Assembly (NCBI RefSeq): GCF_003205575.1
Contig: NZ_PYBW01000012.1
Span: forward strand, 28,530-92,529
From: Streptomyces tateyamensis
GTDB taxonomy: Bacteria; Actinomycetota; Actinomycetes; Streptomycetales; Streptomycetaceae
Reading direction: 5' to 3'
Length of the DNA stretch: 64,000 bases
The notes beneath the pieces are model-generated. The model had not been told where the DNA came from. It was given only the letters and a program-made list of their open reading frames with translations, and did not search any database. Below are positions 29,647-39,056 of the stretch, piece after piece. Within the stretch, counting starts at the first letter, position 1. Every line of letters starts with the position of its first letter. Made by a program: the position numbers and the translations under genes.

Positions 29647-30573
29647 ATGGACGAGCAGGCGGGATGGACGGCGCACGGGCTGCACTGGCACGGCGGTCGG
29701 CCCTACCTCAGTGCACGCTGCGGAGAACGCGGTTACGAGCGGGCACTGGTGGCGGGGGAGCGGGTCGGCTGGGTGCTCGCCGGGCCGCGGCGGTGCACCG
29801 GGGTGTGGCTGCCCGGTGAGCCGGAGCGGCGGCCCTGCCCGCACCGGGCCACCATCGACCCGGACGGGGCCGCCGTCCAGTGCCCCGCCTGTCAGGCCGC
29901 CGACCGCGGGCTCGCACTGGCCCGCGACCAGATCGTCGACGACGGGCGCACCTACCGGCTCTACCTGGCCTGGCTCGGCGCCGGCCTGCTCAAGGTGGGC
30001 CTGACCGCGGAGGAGCGCGGCAACAGCCGGCTGCTGGAACAGGGCGCACTGGCCTTCACCTTCCTCGCCCGCGGCTCGCTGCCGGGCATCCGGCGCGCCG
30101 AACTGACCGTCTCCGGCGCCAGGTTGGCCCGGGAGCGGTACCGCAGCCAGGCCAAGCTGGCGGGCTGGTGGGGCCTGCCGACCGCCGCCGCCCGGGCGGC
30201 CGAGCTGGCCGGGCTGCGCACCCGGGCGCTCCCGCTGCTCGCGGGCCACCGGATCGAGCTCCACCCGCAGGGCGAGATCCTGGACCACGTCGAGCTGTTC
30301 GGCCTGGGGGCGGGCGCGCCCCGGGAGTACCTGGCGGTGGCCGGCCTGGCGGACGGGGCGGTGGTCGGCGGGGTCGCCCGGGCCCCGATCGGGCGGCACG
30401 TCTTCCTGGACCAGCCCGCCGGCCCGCCGGTGCTGCTGGACACCCGCAAGCTCGCGGGCTGGCGGATCACCAGCAGCACCGGCAGCACGGCCGACGACAC
30501 CCCGACCCCCAACCCCGGCCTGCGGCTGCAGCGGTGCACGGAGCCGGTGGGGAGCCAGGAAGCGCTGTTCTAG
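29647..30573 (+). CDS. DUF2797 family protein
   Basis: About 308 residues from the ATG at 29647; a GTG 24 bp upstream is an alternative start. It contains CPHRATIDPDG...VQCPACQAADR, a Cys/His cluster that could bind zinc. It also has YLAWLGAGLLKVGLTAEERGNSRLLEQGALAFTF, whose K/RVGLT pattern resembles a GIY-YIG-like core as noted for the DUF2797 family. Function unknown; the Cys-rich N-terminal part and nuclease-like middle suggest nucleic-acid contact. No operon partner is evident. Confidence 0.7.
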   Translation: MDEQAGWTAHGLHWHGGRPYLSARCGERGYERALVAGERVGWVLAGPRRCTGVWLPGEPERRPCPHRATIDPDGAAVQCPACQAADRGLALARDQIVDDGRTYRLYLAWLGAGLLKVGLTAEERGNSRLLEQGALAFTFLARGSLPGIRRAELTVSGARLARERYRSQAKLAGWWGLPTAAARAAELAGLRTRALPLLAGHRIELHPQGEILDHVELFGLGAGAPREYLAVAGLADGAVVGGVARAPIGRHVFLDQPAGPPVLLDTRKLAGWRITSSTGSTADDTPTPNPGLRLQRCTEPVGSQEALF

Positions 30574-30601
30574 CCTCCAGCGGCGCCGGCCTGGGATGCC
30601 G

Positions 30602-31588
30602 TCAGTCGCCCACCCGGACCACGTACTTGCCGACGCCCCGGCCCGCCGCGAGCTGGTCGTGCGCGGCCGGCACCTCGGCCAGCCCGGCGAGCTCGGTGAC
30701 GGGGAGGTCCACCCGGCCGGCCGCGAGCAGGTCGAGGACGCGGGAGATGGCGCGGGCCACCCGGGCCGGGGCGCCGACGGTCAGCCCGCGGTGGCTGAAG
30801 CCGGTGACGGTGAGGTTGCCGCCGAGCAGCCGGCCCAGCGGGGGCAGGGCGTCCAGCCCGCCGCCGCCCGCGTTGCCGAACAGCACGATCCGGCCGCCGG
30901 GCGCCGCGAGGTCCAGGTCCAGCTCCAGTTCGGCGGTGCCCAGCGGGTCGAGGACCAGGTCCACCCCGTGCCCGAGGGTGGCCGCCCGCACCGCCTCGCG
31001 CAGTTCGGGCCCGCGGGCGAAGGCGGCGTGGTAGCCGGCCTTGACCGCCTCGTCGGCCTTCTCCGGGCGGCCCACCGTGCCGATCAGCCGGCCTCCGCCC
31101 AGCTCCGGGACCAGCTGCGCGATCGCACTGCCGATGCCGCCGCCCGCCGAGTGCACCAGCACCGTGTCTCCGGCCGTGAACCGGCCCGAGTCGGTGAGCA
31201 GCAGCATCGCGGTGGCCAGGCCGAGCGGGGTGGCCGCCGCCTGGCGCAGGTCCACCCCGTCCGGCAGCGGCACGGTCAGCGCCGCCGGCGCGACCGCCAC
31301 CTCGGCCAGCCCGCCGCCGGCCGGTGCGGCCACCACCCGGTCGCCGACCGCGAACCCCGTGACGCCCGGGCCGAGGGCGCGCACGGTGCCGGCCACCTCC
31401 TTGCCGGGCCGGTACGGCCAGCTGTCCACGTACCCGGCGTCGCCCCGGCGGGCCATCACGTCGACGAAGTTGAGGCCCGCGTAGGCCACCTGGACGGCCA
31501 CCTGGCCCGGTCCGGGCTGCGGCGCCGCGACCTCGGCGACCTCCGAGTTCTCCGACCCGCCCGGGGCGGTCATGACCAGTGCGCGCAT
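30602..31588 (-). CDS. NADPH:quinone oxidoreductase-like MDR-family dehydrogenase
   Basis: 328 residues. GroES-like N-terminal domain (GLNFVDVMARRGD, YRPGKEVAGTVRALG) and Rossmann domain with VLVHSAGGGIGSAIAQL, the NADPH-binding glycine motif. The catalytic and structural zinc Cys ligands of alcohol dehydrogenases are absent, which places it with zeta-crystallin-like quinone or enone reductases. The ATG at 31588 follows GGGGAGCTCGAC. It is divergent from an ArsR-type regulator with a 15-bp palindrome between them, so electrophile- or redox-responsive control is likely. Confidence 0.85.
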   Translation of the reverse strand: MRALVMTAPGGSENSEVAEVAAPQPGPGQVAVQVAYAGLNFVDVMARRGDAGYVDSWPYRPGKEVAGTVRALGPGVTGFAVGDRVVAAPAGGGLAEVAVAPAALTVPLPDGVDLRQAAATPLGLATAMLLLTDSGRFTAGDTVLVHSAGGGIGSAIAQLVPELGGGRLIGTVGRPEKADEAVKAGYHAAFARGPELREAVRAATLGHGVDLVLDPLGTAELELDLDLAAPGGRIVLFGNAGGGGLDALPPLGRLLGGNLTVTGFSHRGLTVGAPARVARAISRVLDLLAAGRVDLPVTELAGLAEVPAAHDQLAAGRGVGKYVVRVGD

Positions 31589-31633
31589 GTCGAGCTCCCC
31601 TCTCGCCGTTCCTGGCTAGGATGTCCGTGAACC

Positions 31634-31648
31634 ATGTTCGACGAACAT
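31634..31648. promoter_or_regulatory. ATGTTCG-A-CGAACAT palindrome, probable ArsR-type operator
   Basis: A 7-1-7 inverted repeat located 46 bp from the oxidoreductase start and 73 bp upstream of the regulator's GTG. The size and symmetry suit a winged-helix ArsR dimer controlling both divergent genes. Confidence 0.65.
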
Positions 31649-31720
31649 CGAAATAGATACCATGCCGCCAGGTTCGTTGTCGATCGACCTGGGGCTCAAC
31701 TCAGAGGAGGGGACCGGCCC

Positions 31721-32065
31721 GTGTCCCGCACCCGCAACCCCCGCGCCCCGCTCGCCCACCCCGCCACGGCGGAGATCGACCTGTTCCACGTGCTGCACGC
31801 GCTCGCCGATCCGACCCGGATGACCGTCGTGCGCACCCTGGCCGCCGAGCCGGGCGGCGAACGGCCCTGTGGCACTTTCCCGGTCGACGTGGCGCCGTCC
31901 ACCCTGAGCCACCACTTCAAGGTGCTGCGCGAGTCCGGCCTGATCCGCCAGCGCGAGGAGGTCAACCGGCGGATCACCACCCTGCGCACAGCCGACCTCG
32001 AAGAGCGGTTCCCGGGGCTGCTGGCCACCGTGCTGACCGCGTACGGGCGGTCGGTGGCGGAGTGA
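31721..32065 (+). CDS. ArsR-family winged-helix transcriptional regulator
   Basis: 114 residues from the GTG at 31721, chosen because GAGGAGGGG lies 8-17 bp upstream and the family domain starts soon after. LFHVLHALADPTRMTVVRTLA opens the winged helix, and APSTLSHHFKVLRESGLIRQREE is the recognition helix region. The classical metal-binding ELCVCDL motif is missing, so it probably senses something other than As/Cd or responds to the oxidoreductase's substrate. It is divergent from that gene. Confidence 0.87.
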   Translation: MSRTRNPRAPLAHPATAEIDLFHVLHALADPTRMTVVRTLAAEPGGERPCGTFPVDVAPSTLSHHFKVLRESGLIRQREEVNRRITTLRTADLEERFPGLLATVLTAYGRSVAE

Positions 32066-32184
32066 GTGGCGTCGCGCCCCCGTGGGCTTCCGGTGCGCCG
32101 GTGTGAACATTCGCGCGAATTCCGTTATCGGCGGCTCGCCCCGGGGTCTCCTGTGACGTAGGGCAGTCGACCGTAGGAGCACCG

Positions 32185-33165
32185 ATGACGGAGTACCCGA
32201 CCGAGGAACTGACGGAGCGGTACGTCCCGAGCCCGCCCGAACGCCGGGCCGGCGGCGGAGCGCACCGCAAGGCCGGCAACGGCCGGCACCGGCACCGGGC
32301 GCGGCGCGGGTCGACCGTCAAGCCGCTGTTCGCCGTGGTCGCGGTCGCCGCGACGGCCACCGCCGCGGTGGTCGGGGGCAAGGCGCTGTTCGCCGGACCG
32401 CAGGACGGCCGGGCCGCCGCCGCCCCGGAGCCGCCGCTGCCTGCGGGTGACGTGCCGGTGGGCGACCAGGGGGCCGGCGCCGGATCTGCCGCGCCGAGCC
32501 GGTCCGCCGCGCCGTCGGCCGTCGCGGCCTCCCCGTCCGCACCGACGTCCTCCGGGGCGGCGCCGAGCGCCGGGCCGACCCGGCTGCCGGGGGCCGCCGT
32601 CGTCACCACGCCGGTGCAGCACCCGACCACGGCCGCTGCGCGGCCGGGTGCGCCGGCGAGCAGCCCGCTCACGGCCGTCCCGTCCCGGGGCCCGTCGGGT
32701 TCGTCGGGCTCGTCGGCCGGTGCCGGGTCCGGTGCTGACCTGAACGCGGCGGCCAACCAGGTGCTCGCGGTGATCAACCAGGCCCGGGCCGCCCAGGGCG
32801 TCGCCCCGCTGCAGATGCTGGCCGGCCTGCAGACCAGCGCGGACGCGCACAACCACACCATGGCCGGGGGTTGCGGTCTGTCGCACCAGTGCCCGGGCGA
32901 GGCCGCCTTCGGCGACCGGGAGCACGCGGCCGGGGTGCAGTGGGGAACGGCCGGCGAGAACATCGGCGACGGCGGCCCGGTGGCCGACACCACGGACGCG
33001 GCGGCGAAGATGGCGGTCGGGCTGACCAACTCGATGCTCGCCGAGCAGCCGCCGAACGACGGCCACCGGCGGAACATCCTCAACCCGGACTTCCACCACA
33101 TCGGGATCGAGCTGCTGCGCGACTCCTCCGGCACGCTCTGGATGACCCAGGACTTCTCGGACTGA
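32185..33165 (+). CDS. CAP-domain (SCP/PR1-like) secreted or membrane-anchored protein
   Basis: 326 residues. A basic cytoplasmic segment is followed by one TM/signal helix (PLFAVVAVAATATAAVVGG, about residues 47-65). A long Ala/Pro/Ser linker of about 120 residues leads to a C-terminal CAP domain starting at VLAVINQARAAQG. Expected CAP signatures are visible: LQTSADAHNHTMA, GENIGDGG and GHRRNILNPDFHHIGIE. Cys residues in GGCGLSHQCPGE may pair. CAP proteins in actinomycetes act outside the cell; their biochemical role is mostly unknown. Confidence 0.85.
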   Translation: MTEYPTEELTERYVPSPPERRAGGGAHRKAGNGRHRHRARRGSTVKPLFAVVAVAATATAAVVGGKALFAGPQDGRAAAAPEPPLPAGDVPVGDQGAGAGSAAPSRSAAPSAVAASPSAPTSSGAAPSAGPTRLPGAAVVTTPVQHPTTAAARPGAPASSPLTAVPSRGPSGSSGSSAGAGSGADLNAAANQVLAVINQARAAQGVAPLQMLAGLQTSADAHNHTMAGGCGLSHQCPGEAAFGDREHAAGVQWGTAGENIGDGGPVADTTDAAAKMAVGLTNSMLAEQPPNDGHRRNILNPDFHHIGIELLRDSSGTLWMTQDFSD

Positions 33166-33254
33166 CTGACCGACTGGCCGACTGAGCGACGGGCCGCCGC
33201 ACCGGCTGGTCCCCGAGCGCGCGGGGCAGCAGGGGGCGGCGACCTGACGGCAAG

Positions 33255-35468
33255 TCAGCCGCTGGTCAGCACCACCAGCCGCTGGGTCGCCCGGGTCATC
33301 GCCACGTAACGGTCCACCGCGCCCTCGATCCCGGAGCCGAAGCGGTCCGGGTCGACCAGGACCACCAGGTCGAACTCCAGCCCCTTCGACAGCTCGGGGG
33401 TCAGCGAGCGGACCCGCGCGGAGTCGGCGGCCCGGGCCGGCCCGGGCGCCCCGATCACGCAGGCGACCCCCTCCGCGTGTTCGGCCTGCCAGTCGGCCAG
33501 CACCGCGTCCAACTCCGCCACCGCGCCGTGCTGCACCGGGATCCCGTTGCTGCGGATCGAGGTCGGCACGTTCGCGTCCGGCAGCACCGCCCGGATCACC
33601 GGCTCGGCCACCGCCATCACCTCGGCCGGTGTGCGGTAGTTGACGGTCAGTCGGGCCACCCGCACCCGGTCCAGGCCGACCCGGGCCAGCCGCTCCGCCC
33701 AGGACTCGGCGAAGCCGTGCCGGGCCTGCGCCCGGTCCCCGACGATGGTGAAGCTGCGCGACGGGCAGCGCCGCAGCAGCATCTGCCACTCGGCGTCGGT
33801 CAGCTCCTGCGCCTCGTCGACCACGATGTGCGCGAACGGACCGGCCAGCCGGTCGGCGTCGACGCCCGGCAGCGCCTCCTCGTCCACCAGGCTGTCCTGC
33901 AGGTCCTGGCCGCGCAGCATGGTGACCGCGCCCTCGCCGTCGTCGTCCGCCTCGAGCAGGTCCTTGATCACCTCGGCCATCCGGGACCGCTCGGCGGCTG
34001 CAGCGGTCTGCTGCCGGCGCCGCCGCCGGGCCGCGTCCGGATCGCCGAGCCGCTCGCGGGCGGCGTCCAGCAGCGGCAGGTCGGAGACGGTCCAGGCCTT
34101 GGCCTCGGCGCGCTGCAGCAGCCGCACCTGGTCCGGCGTCAGCCAGGGCGCGCTGCGCCGCAGGTAGGCGGGCACCGTCCAGAGGTCCGAGACCAGGTCG
34201 GTGGCGTCCAGCAGCGGCCAGGCCCGGTTCAGCGCCTCGACCAGGTCCAGGTCCTGGCCCAGCGAGGTGCGGAACAGTTCCAGCGGGACCTCCTCGTTGC
34301 CCAACTGGTGGTGGAGCAGCGCGGCCAGCTCGTCCCAGATCTGGCCCCGTGCCTCGTTGTGCGGGGTGCCGGGCTCGGGTGCGTCGAAGGCGGCGGCCCA
34401 GTCGGCCGGGCTCACCCACAGGTCGTCCCAGTGGGTGGCGGCCACCATGCCGTCGGTGGGCGGCTCCTCGTACAGCGCGACGGCCCGCTCGACGGCCTCG
34501 GTCACCATCGGGGCCTGGGCCTTCAGCCGAGCCACCTCGGGGTCGGCCTCCACCGGGGCGGTGGCGCCCTCGGCCACCAGGTCCCGCACGGTGCAGGTCT
34601 GCACACCCTCCTCGCCGAGGCTGGGGAGCACGTCCGCCACGTAGTTCAGGTACGGCTGGTGCGGGCCGACGAACAGCACCGCGCCGCGCCGGTGGCCGAG
34701 CCGCGGGTCGGCGTGCAGCAGGTAGGCCGAGCGGTGCAGCGCGACCACGGTCTTGCCGGTGCCCGGACCGCCGTCCACCACCAGGGCGCCGCGCGAGCCG
34801 GCCCGGATCACGGCGTCCTGGTCGGCCTGGAGGGTGGCGAGCACGTCGCGCATCCGGGCCGAGCGGGTGCCGCCCAGGCTGGCGATGAAGGCCGACTGGT
34901 CGTCCAGCGCGGCCCGGCCGACCAGCCCCTCCGGGGTGAACACCTCGTCCCAGTAGTCGCTGACCCGCCCCCGGGTCCAGTGGTAGCGGCGGCGGCTGGC
35001 CAGGCCCATCGGGTTGGCGTGGGTGGCGGCGAAGAACGGCTCGGCGGCGGGGGAGCGCCAGTCGAGCAGCAGGCGGCGGCCGGTCGGGTCGGTCAGCCCC
35101 AGGCGGCCGATGTACACCGGTTCGGCGCCGGCGTCGGCCGGCACGATGTGGCCCAGGCACAGGTCCAGGCCGAACCGGCGCAACGCGCGCAGCCGGGCCG
35201 TCAGCCGGTGGATCTCCACGTCCCGGTCCATCGCCTCGCGGCCCAGGCCGCCGGGCGCCCGGCGCAGTGCGGCCAACTGCTCGGAGAGCTCGGCGACCGT
35301 CTGGGCCAGGGCGGCCGCGACGGCGGCGAAGTGGTGCTCGTCCCCGGCGGTCAACGCCGGGTCGGCCTTGGCGGCGAGCCGCTCGGGCAGGGCGAAGGCG
35401 CTGCTGGGCGGCGGGGCCGCGGCGCTGGTGGCCTGGCGGTTCACGGTACTGGTGGGCTGGGTGGTCAT
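33255..35468 (-). CDS. helR: HelD/HelR-type RNA polymerase-recycling motor ATPase
   Basis: About 737 residues from the ATG at 35468 (GGAG 9 nt upstream; an ATG two codons earlier is possible). UvrD/Rep-like motor motifs: DGGPGTGKTVVALHRSAYLL (Walker A), VVDEAQELTDAEW (Walker B), TIVGDRAQA (motif III), VNYRTPAEVM (motif IV) and VAMTRATQRLVVLTSG (motif VI). The N-terminal helical arm (LAQTVAELSEQLAALRRA) is the part that enters the polymerase in this family. HelR in Streptomyces displaces rifamycins from RNA polymerase and gives tolerance. The 19-bp palindrome at 35545, resembling the rifamycin-associated element, supports HelR over general HelD. Confidence 0.87.
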   Translation of the reverse strand: MTTQPTSTVNRQATSAAAPPPSSAFALPERLAAKADPALTAGDEHHFAAVAAALAQTVAELSEQLAALRRAPGGLGREAMDRDVEIHRLTARLRALRRFGLDLCLGHIVPADAGAEPVYIGRLGLTDPTGRRLLLDWRSPAAEPFFAATHANPMGLASRRRYHWTRGRVSDYWDEVFTPEGLVGRAALDDQSAFIASLGGTRSARMRDVLATLQADQDAVIRAGSRGALVVDGGPGTGKTVVALHRSAYLLHADPRLGHRRGAVLFVGPHQPYLNYVADVLPSLGEEGVQTCTVRDLVAEGATAPVEADPEVARLKAQAPMVTEAVERAVALYEEPPTDGMVAATHWDDLWVSPADWAAAFDAPEPGTPHNEARGQIWDELAALLHHQLGNEEVPLELFRTSLGQDLDLVEALNRAWPLLDATDLVSDLWTVPAYLRRSAPWLTPDQVRLLQRAEAKAWTVSDLPLLDAARERLGDPDAARRRRRQQTAAAAERSRMAEVIKDLLEADDDGEGAVTMLRGQDLQDSLVDEEALPGVDADRLAGPFAHIVVDEAQELTDAEWQMLLRRCPSRSFTIVGDRAQARHGFAESWAERLARVGLDRVRVARLTVNYRTPAEVMAVAEPVIRAVLPDANVPTSIRSNGIPVQHGAVAELDAVLADWQAEHAEGVACVIGAPGPARAADSARVRSLTPELSKGLEFDLVVLVDPDRFGSGIEGAVDRYVAMTRATQRLVVLTSG

Positions 35469-35544
35469 GGGCATCCGCTCCGTTCTGAGGCCGCTTCCGC
35501 CGGCACCGGTTCCGGCCTCGGCCAGCGATTGTGCGCCACCACCA

Positions 35545-35563
35545 GGGCCTTGCCGCAAGGCCC
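35545..35563 (-). promoter_or_regulatory. rifamycin-associated element (RAE)-like palindrome upstream of helR
   Basis: GGGCCTTGC-C-GCAAGGCCC is a 9-1-9 inverted repeat, 77 bp upstream of the helR start. It closely matches the published RAE (GGGGCTTGCGGCAAGGCCC as I recall it), which precedes rifamycin-inactivating genes and helR in actinomycetes and mediates rifamycin induction. Confidence 0.8.
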
Positions 35564-35874
35564 CCCTTGAGCTATAAGTTAGTTATGGCGGAGAGTGCGT
35601 ATTTCCTCTCCAGGCCGGTCGGGCCGGGGCCGCCTTCCGCCCCGGTAGCGCCGTCGGTTGACCATCCCCGACGGCGACCAGGTTCTTCTCCTTGCCGACC
35701 TTGCCAACTCTGCCGGGCGGGCGACTTGACCTGAATCACCCCCAACTCGGCTCGGTGGCCGGCGGGTTGGGCCACAGCCGGCCACCGGGTACCGCTTCTC
35801 GGCTGAGAGCAGCCGGATGCCGGGCCCGTCCCGGTGGTGGTGTCCGGGCTGCGCGGTCGTTCGTTGACGCTCGG
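35564..35874. other. gene-free stretch between RAE and the surface-protein relic
   Basis: Contains the AT-richer sequence TGAGCTATAAGTTAGTTATG just beyond the RAE (probable helR promoter on the minus strand). It has no ORF with a credible ribosome site and coding-like codon use. Confidence 0.5.
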
Positions 35875-36950
35875 TCAGCGGTGGCTGGGCGGACGCTTGC
35901 GGGTGGCGGCGAGCAGCCCGATGCCGGCGGCGAGCAGGAGCAGGGTGAGGCCGGCACCGGCGAGCAGCCGGGAGCCGTGGGCGCCAGTGTCCGGCAGTGG
36001 GACCGGCGAGCCGCTGGTGGAGGGGGAGGGGACCGGCGGGGTGGTCGGCGAGGGAGAAGGGGAGGGCGTGGGGGTGGGGCTCGGTGTGGGTGGAGGCGTA
36101 GGCGAAGGCGTGGGGGTCGGTGTCGGCGTGGGGGTAGGAGTCGGGGTAGGTGTCGGCGTGGGCGTCGGGGTGCTCTGCCGGCAGTTCACCGCCACCTCCC
36201 CCAGTCGCGTGGCTGCCACCTTCCCCTGGTACACCTGCTGCCCGGCAAGGTTGTTGAACGTCCTCGAGACCTCGACCTCCAACCACGCCTCCGCGGTGAA
36301 CTGCCGGTTCTGCGCGGCCGGGTCCTGGTGCTGGGTGACGGTCACGGTCAGCGTGCTGGGGCCGATGGTCGGCACCCCGAGGTCGGCGCCGGTGACGGCC
36401 AGCTGGGCGGTCCCCAGCCCGACCGCCTGGCCGAACACCGTGATCTGCCCCCGTTGGTCCGGTTGTAGGCCAGCGCGTACGGGCCGACCGGCGGCGGCAC
36501 ACACTCCGCGTAGGAGTCCAGCGAGGCGACCGTGCCCGCCTGCACCGGGCCGAAGCTGACCAGCGCCTTGGACTTGAACCTCACCTCGAGCCCCGTCAGC
36601 TGGGCCTGCGCGTAGTACTTCGCCGGGTCGGTGGCGGTCCGAGTGGTCCGGGTGGCGATGGTGATCCGGGACAGCATGTCGTCCGGGTCGCTGGAGAAGT
36701 CCGCATTCTCCGTACCAGGCACAGTGGTCGAGACGGCAGACGCATAGCTGCCGGCGTAGGCCGTCAGGCCGATCGCCGGGACGTCCTGGGTGGTCAGCTG
36801 CACCAGCGTCGCGCTGGCCAGCGACCCGGGCGGCACCACCGCCGCGCTGTGCTGGCCGGGGAGCAGCAACCCGGTGGTGACGGCCGCGCCGGCGGCGGTG
36901 AGCAGGGCGGTCGCGGTGCGCACCCGGGGAGCGCGATTGGTGAGGGCCAC
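35875..36950 (-). pseudogene. LPxTG-anchored cell-surface protein disrupted by a frameshift
   Basis: Starting at GTG 36950, the first frame gives a signal peptide (RTATALLTAAGAAVTTGLLLPGQ) and a secreted domain up to YALAYNRTNG. The same domain then continues in another frame (QITVFGQAVGLGTAQLAV ... VEVSRTFNNLAGQQVYQG), followed by a Thr-Pro repeat stalk of about 40 residues, the sortase motif LPDTG, a TM helix (LLAGAGLTLLLLAAGIGLL) and a basic tail. The shift falls in a run of five C (plus strand 36448-36452), where three or six would restore the frame. Either a real mutation, phase variation at a homopolymer, or a sequencing error is possible. If intact it would be a wall-anchored protein of about 357 residues of unknown binding function. 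Confidence 0.75.
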
Positions 36951-37152
36951 TCACCACTCTTAACAGCGGCCCTACCTGCCCTCGGCGACGAATCGCCCGC
37001 ATTGGGCTGTTCGGACGATGGTCAGACCGCTCGGACACGCGGGCCGGATCCTCCGGACGGCCCAGCGCCGCTGGCTGACGCGGTGACACCTGACCACAGT
37101 GGCCTTGGAGCCGGGCAGATCCGGCAGGTCCGGCAGGAACAGGGGACGGCAG

Positions 37153-39045
37153 ATGGCGCAGGACGGTCAGCAGAAGGCGGCCCACCCGCAGGTCGTGGCA
37201 GGGAACGAGGCGGTGCTCGGGCGCTACGCGTTCGAGGACACCCGCGACTTCGAGGACGCGGCCCGCGGATTCCTCGGCTCCTCGGACGGGGTGATCACCG
37301 GCGAGCAGGGCCGGACCGTGTGGGACCTGGACGCCTACGCCTTCCTCGACCAGGACTGCCCCGAGACGGTCAACCCGAGCCTGTGGCGGCAGGGCCGACT
37401 GGTCGCCCGGCACGGGTTGTTCGAGGTGACCGAGGGCATCTACCAGGTCCGCGGCTTCGACCTGTCCAACATGACCGTGGTGGAGGGCGACCGCGGGGTG
37501 CTGGTGATCGATCCGCTGATCTCCGCCGAGACCGCGGCGGCCGCCCTCGCGCTCTACCGGGCCCACCGGGGCGAGCGGCCGGTCACCGGTGTGCTCTACA
37601 CGCACAGCCACGCGGACCACTTCGGCGGGGTCAAGGGCGTGATCAGCGACGAGGAGGTGGCCGCGGGCGTGCCGGTGATCGCGCCGCAGGGCTTCCTGGC
37701 ACACGCGGTGAGCGAGAACGTCTACGCGGGGACCGCGATGGCCCGCCGGGCCGCCTACATGTACGGGGCCGCGCTGCCCAAGGGCGAGCGGGGCCAGGTC
37801 GGCGCCGGGCTCGGCCAGACCACCTCCACCGGCTCGGTGGGCCTGATCCCGCCCACCGTCACCATCACCCGCACCGGCCAGACCGAGACCGTGGACGGCA
37901 TCCGCCTGGTCTTCCAGCTGACCCCCGGCACCGAGGCGCCCGCCGAGCTCAACATCCACTTCCCGGACCGGGCCGCGCTGTGCATGGCCGAGAACGCCAC
38001 CCACAACCTGCACAACCTGCTGACGCTGCGCGGTGCCGAGGTGCGCGACCCGCGGGTGTGGGCCCGCTACCTGACCCAGGCGCTGGAGCTCTTCCTGGCC
38101 GGGACGGACGTCGCCTTCGCCTCGCACCACTGGCCGGTCTGGGGCCGCGAGAGGGTCCGGGAGTTCCTCTCCGAGCAGCGGGACACCTACGCCTACCTGC
38201 ACGACCAGACGCTGCGGCTGCTCAACGAGGGCCTGACCGGCGCGGAGATCGCCGAGCAACTGCAGCTGCCGCCCGCGCTGGAGCGGGCCTGGCACACCCA
38301 CGGCTACTACGGCTCGGTCAGCCACAACGCCAAGGCGGTCTACCAGCGGTACCTGGGCTGGTTCGACGGCAACCCCGCCCACCTGTGGGAGCACCCGCCG
38401 GTGGCGGCCGCCGAGCGGTACGTGGAGTACATGGGCGGGGCGGAGCGGGTGCTGAAGCGGGCCCAGGAAGCGCTCGCCGAAGGGGACTTCCGCTGGGTGG
38501 CGCAGGTGGTCAACCACGTGCTCTTCGCCGACCCCGACAACGCCGAGGCGCGCGCCCTGCAGGCCGACGCGCTGGAACAGCTCGGGTACGGCAGCGAGAA
38601 CGGCACCTGGCGCAACTTCTTCCTGACGGGCGCGCTGGAGCTGCGGCACGGGCCGGTGGGCACGCCGACCCGGGCCCTCGCCCCGGACCTGCTCGCCGCG
38701 CTCACCCTGGACCAGCTGTTCGACGCGCTGGCGATCCGGGTGGACGGCCCGCGCAGCTGGGACAAGGACATCACCGTGCGCTGGCAGGTCACCGGAGGCA
38801 AGCGGATCACCATGCGGCTGCACAACGGGGTGCTGGTCCACAGCACCGGCACCGGCGCCCTGGACGGCGAGCCGGACGTCGAGCTCACCCTGACCGAGGC
38901 CGACCTGCGGGCAACCCTGCTGGGCCTGCTGCCGCCCGCCGAGCTCGCCCAGCGGGCCACCGTGACAGGGGACCTGGCGAAGCTGGCGGAGCTGATGGGG
39001 TGCCTGTCCGAGCCGGACCCGGACTTCGCCATCGTCACGCCCTGA
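37153..39045 (+). CDS. alkyl sulfatase (SdsA1-like metallo-beta-lactamase fold)
   Basis: 630 residues from the ATG at 37153; a GTG at 37099 is an alternative start. The metal-binding motif is THSHADHFGG, with further ligands in MAENATHNLHNLL and FASHHWPVWG. After the MBL domain come an alpha-helical dimerisation domain (AQEALAEGDFRWVAQVVNHV) and a C-terminal SCP2-like domain (VTGGKRITMRLHNGVLVHS). This three-part order is that of SdsA1-type enzymes, which hydrolyse alkyl sulfate esters such as dodecyl sulfate. There is no signal peptide, so the enzyme is probably cytosolic, unlike SdsA1. It lies alone with a repeat array after its stop. Confidence 0.88.
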   Translation: MAQDGQQKAAHPQVVAGNEAVLGRYAFEDTRDFEDAARGFLGSSDGVITGEQGRTVWDLDAYAFLDQDCPETVNPSLWRQGRLVARHGLFEVTEGIYQVRGFDLSNMTVVEGDRGVLVIDPLISAETAAAALALYRAHRGERPVTGVLYTHSHADHFGGVKGVISDEEVAAGVPVIAPQGFLAHAVSENVYAGTAMARRAAYMYGAALPKGERGQVGAGLGQTTSTGSVGLIPPTVTITRTGQTETVDGIRLVFQLTPGTEAPAELNIHFPDRAALCMAENATHNLHNLLTLRGAEVRDPRVWARYLTQALELFLAGTDVAFASHHWPVWGRERVREFLSEQRDTYAYLHDQTLRLLNEGLTGAEIAEQLQLPPALERAWHTHGYYGSVSHNAKAVYQRYLGWFDGNPAHLWEHPPVAAAERYVEYMGGAERVLKRAQEALAEGDFRWVAQVVNHVLFADPDNAEARALQADALEQLGYGSENGTWRNFFLTGALELRHGPVGTPTRALAPDLLAALTLDQLFDALAIRVDGPRSWDKDITVRWQVTGGKRITMRLHNGVLVHSTGTGALDGEPDVELTLTEADLRATLLGLLPPAELAQRATVTGDLAKLAELMGCLSEPDPDFAIVTP

Positions 39046-39056
39046 GACGCCGTCCC

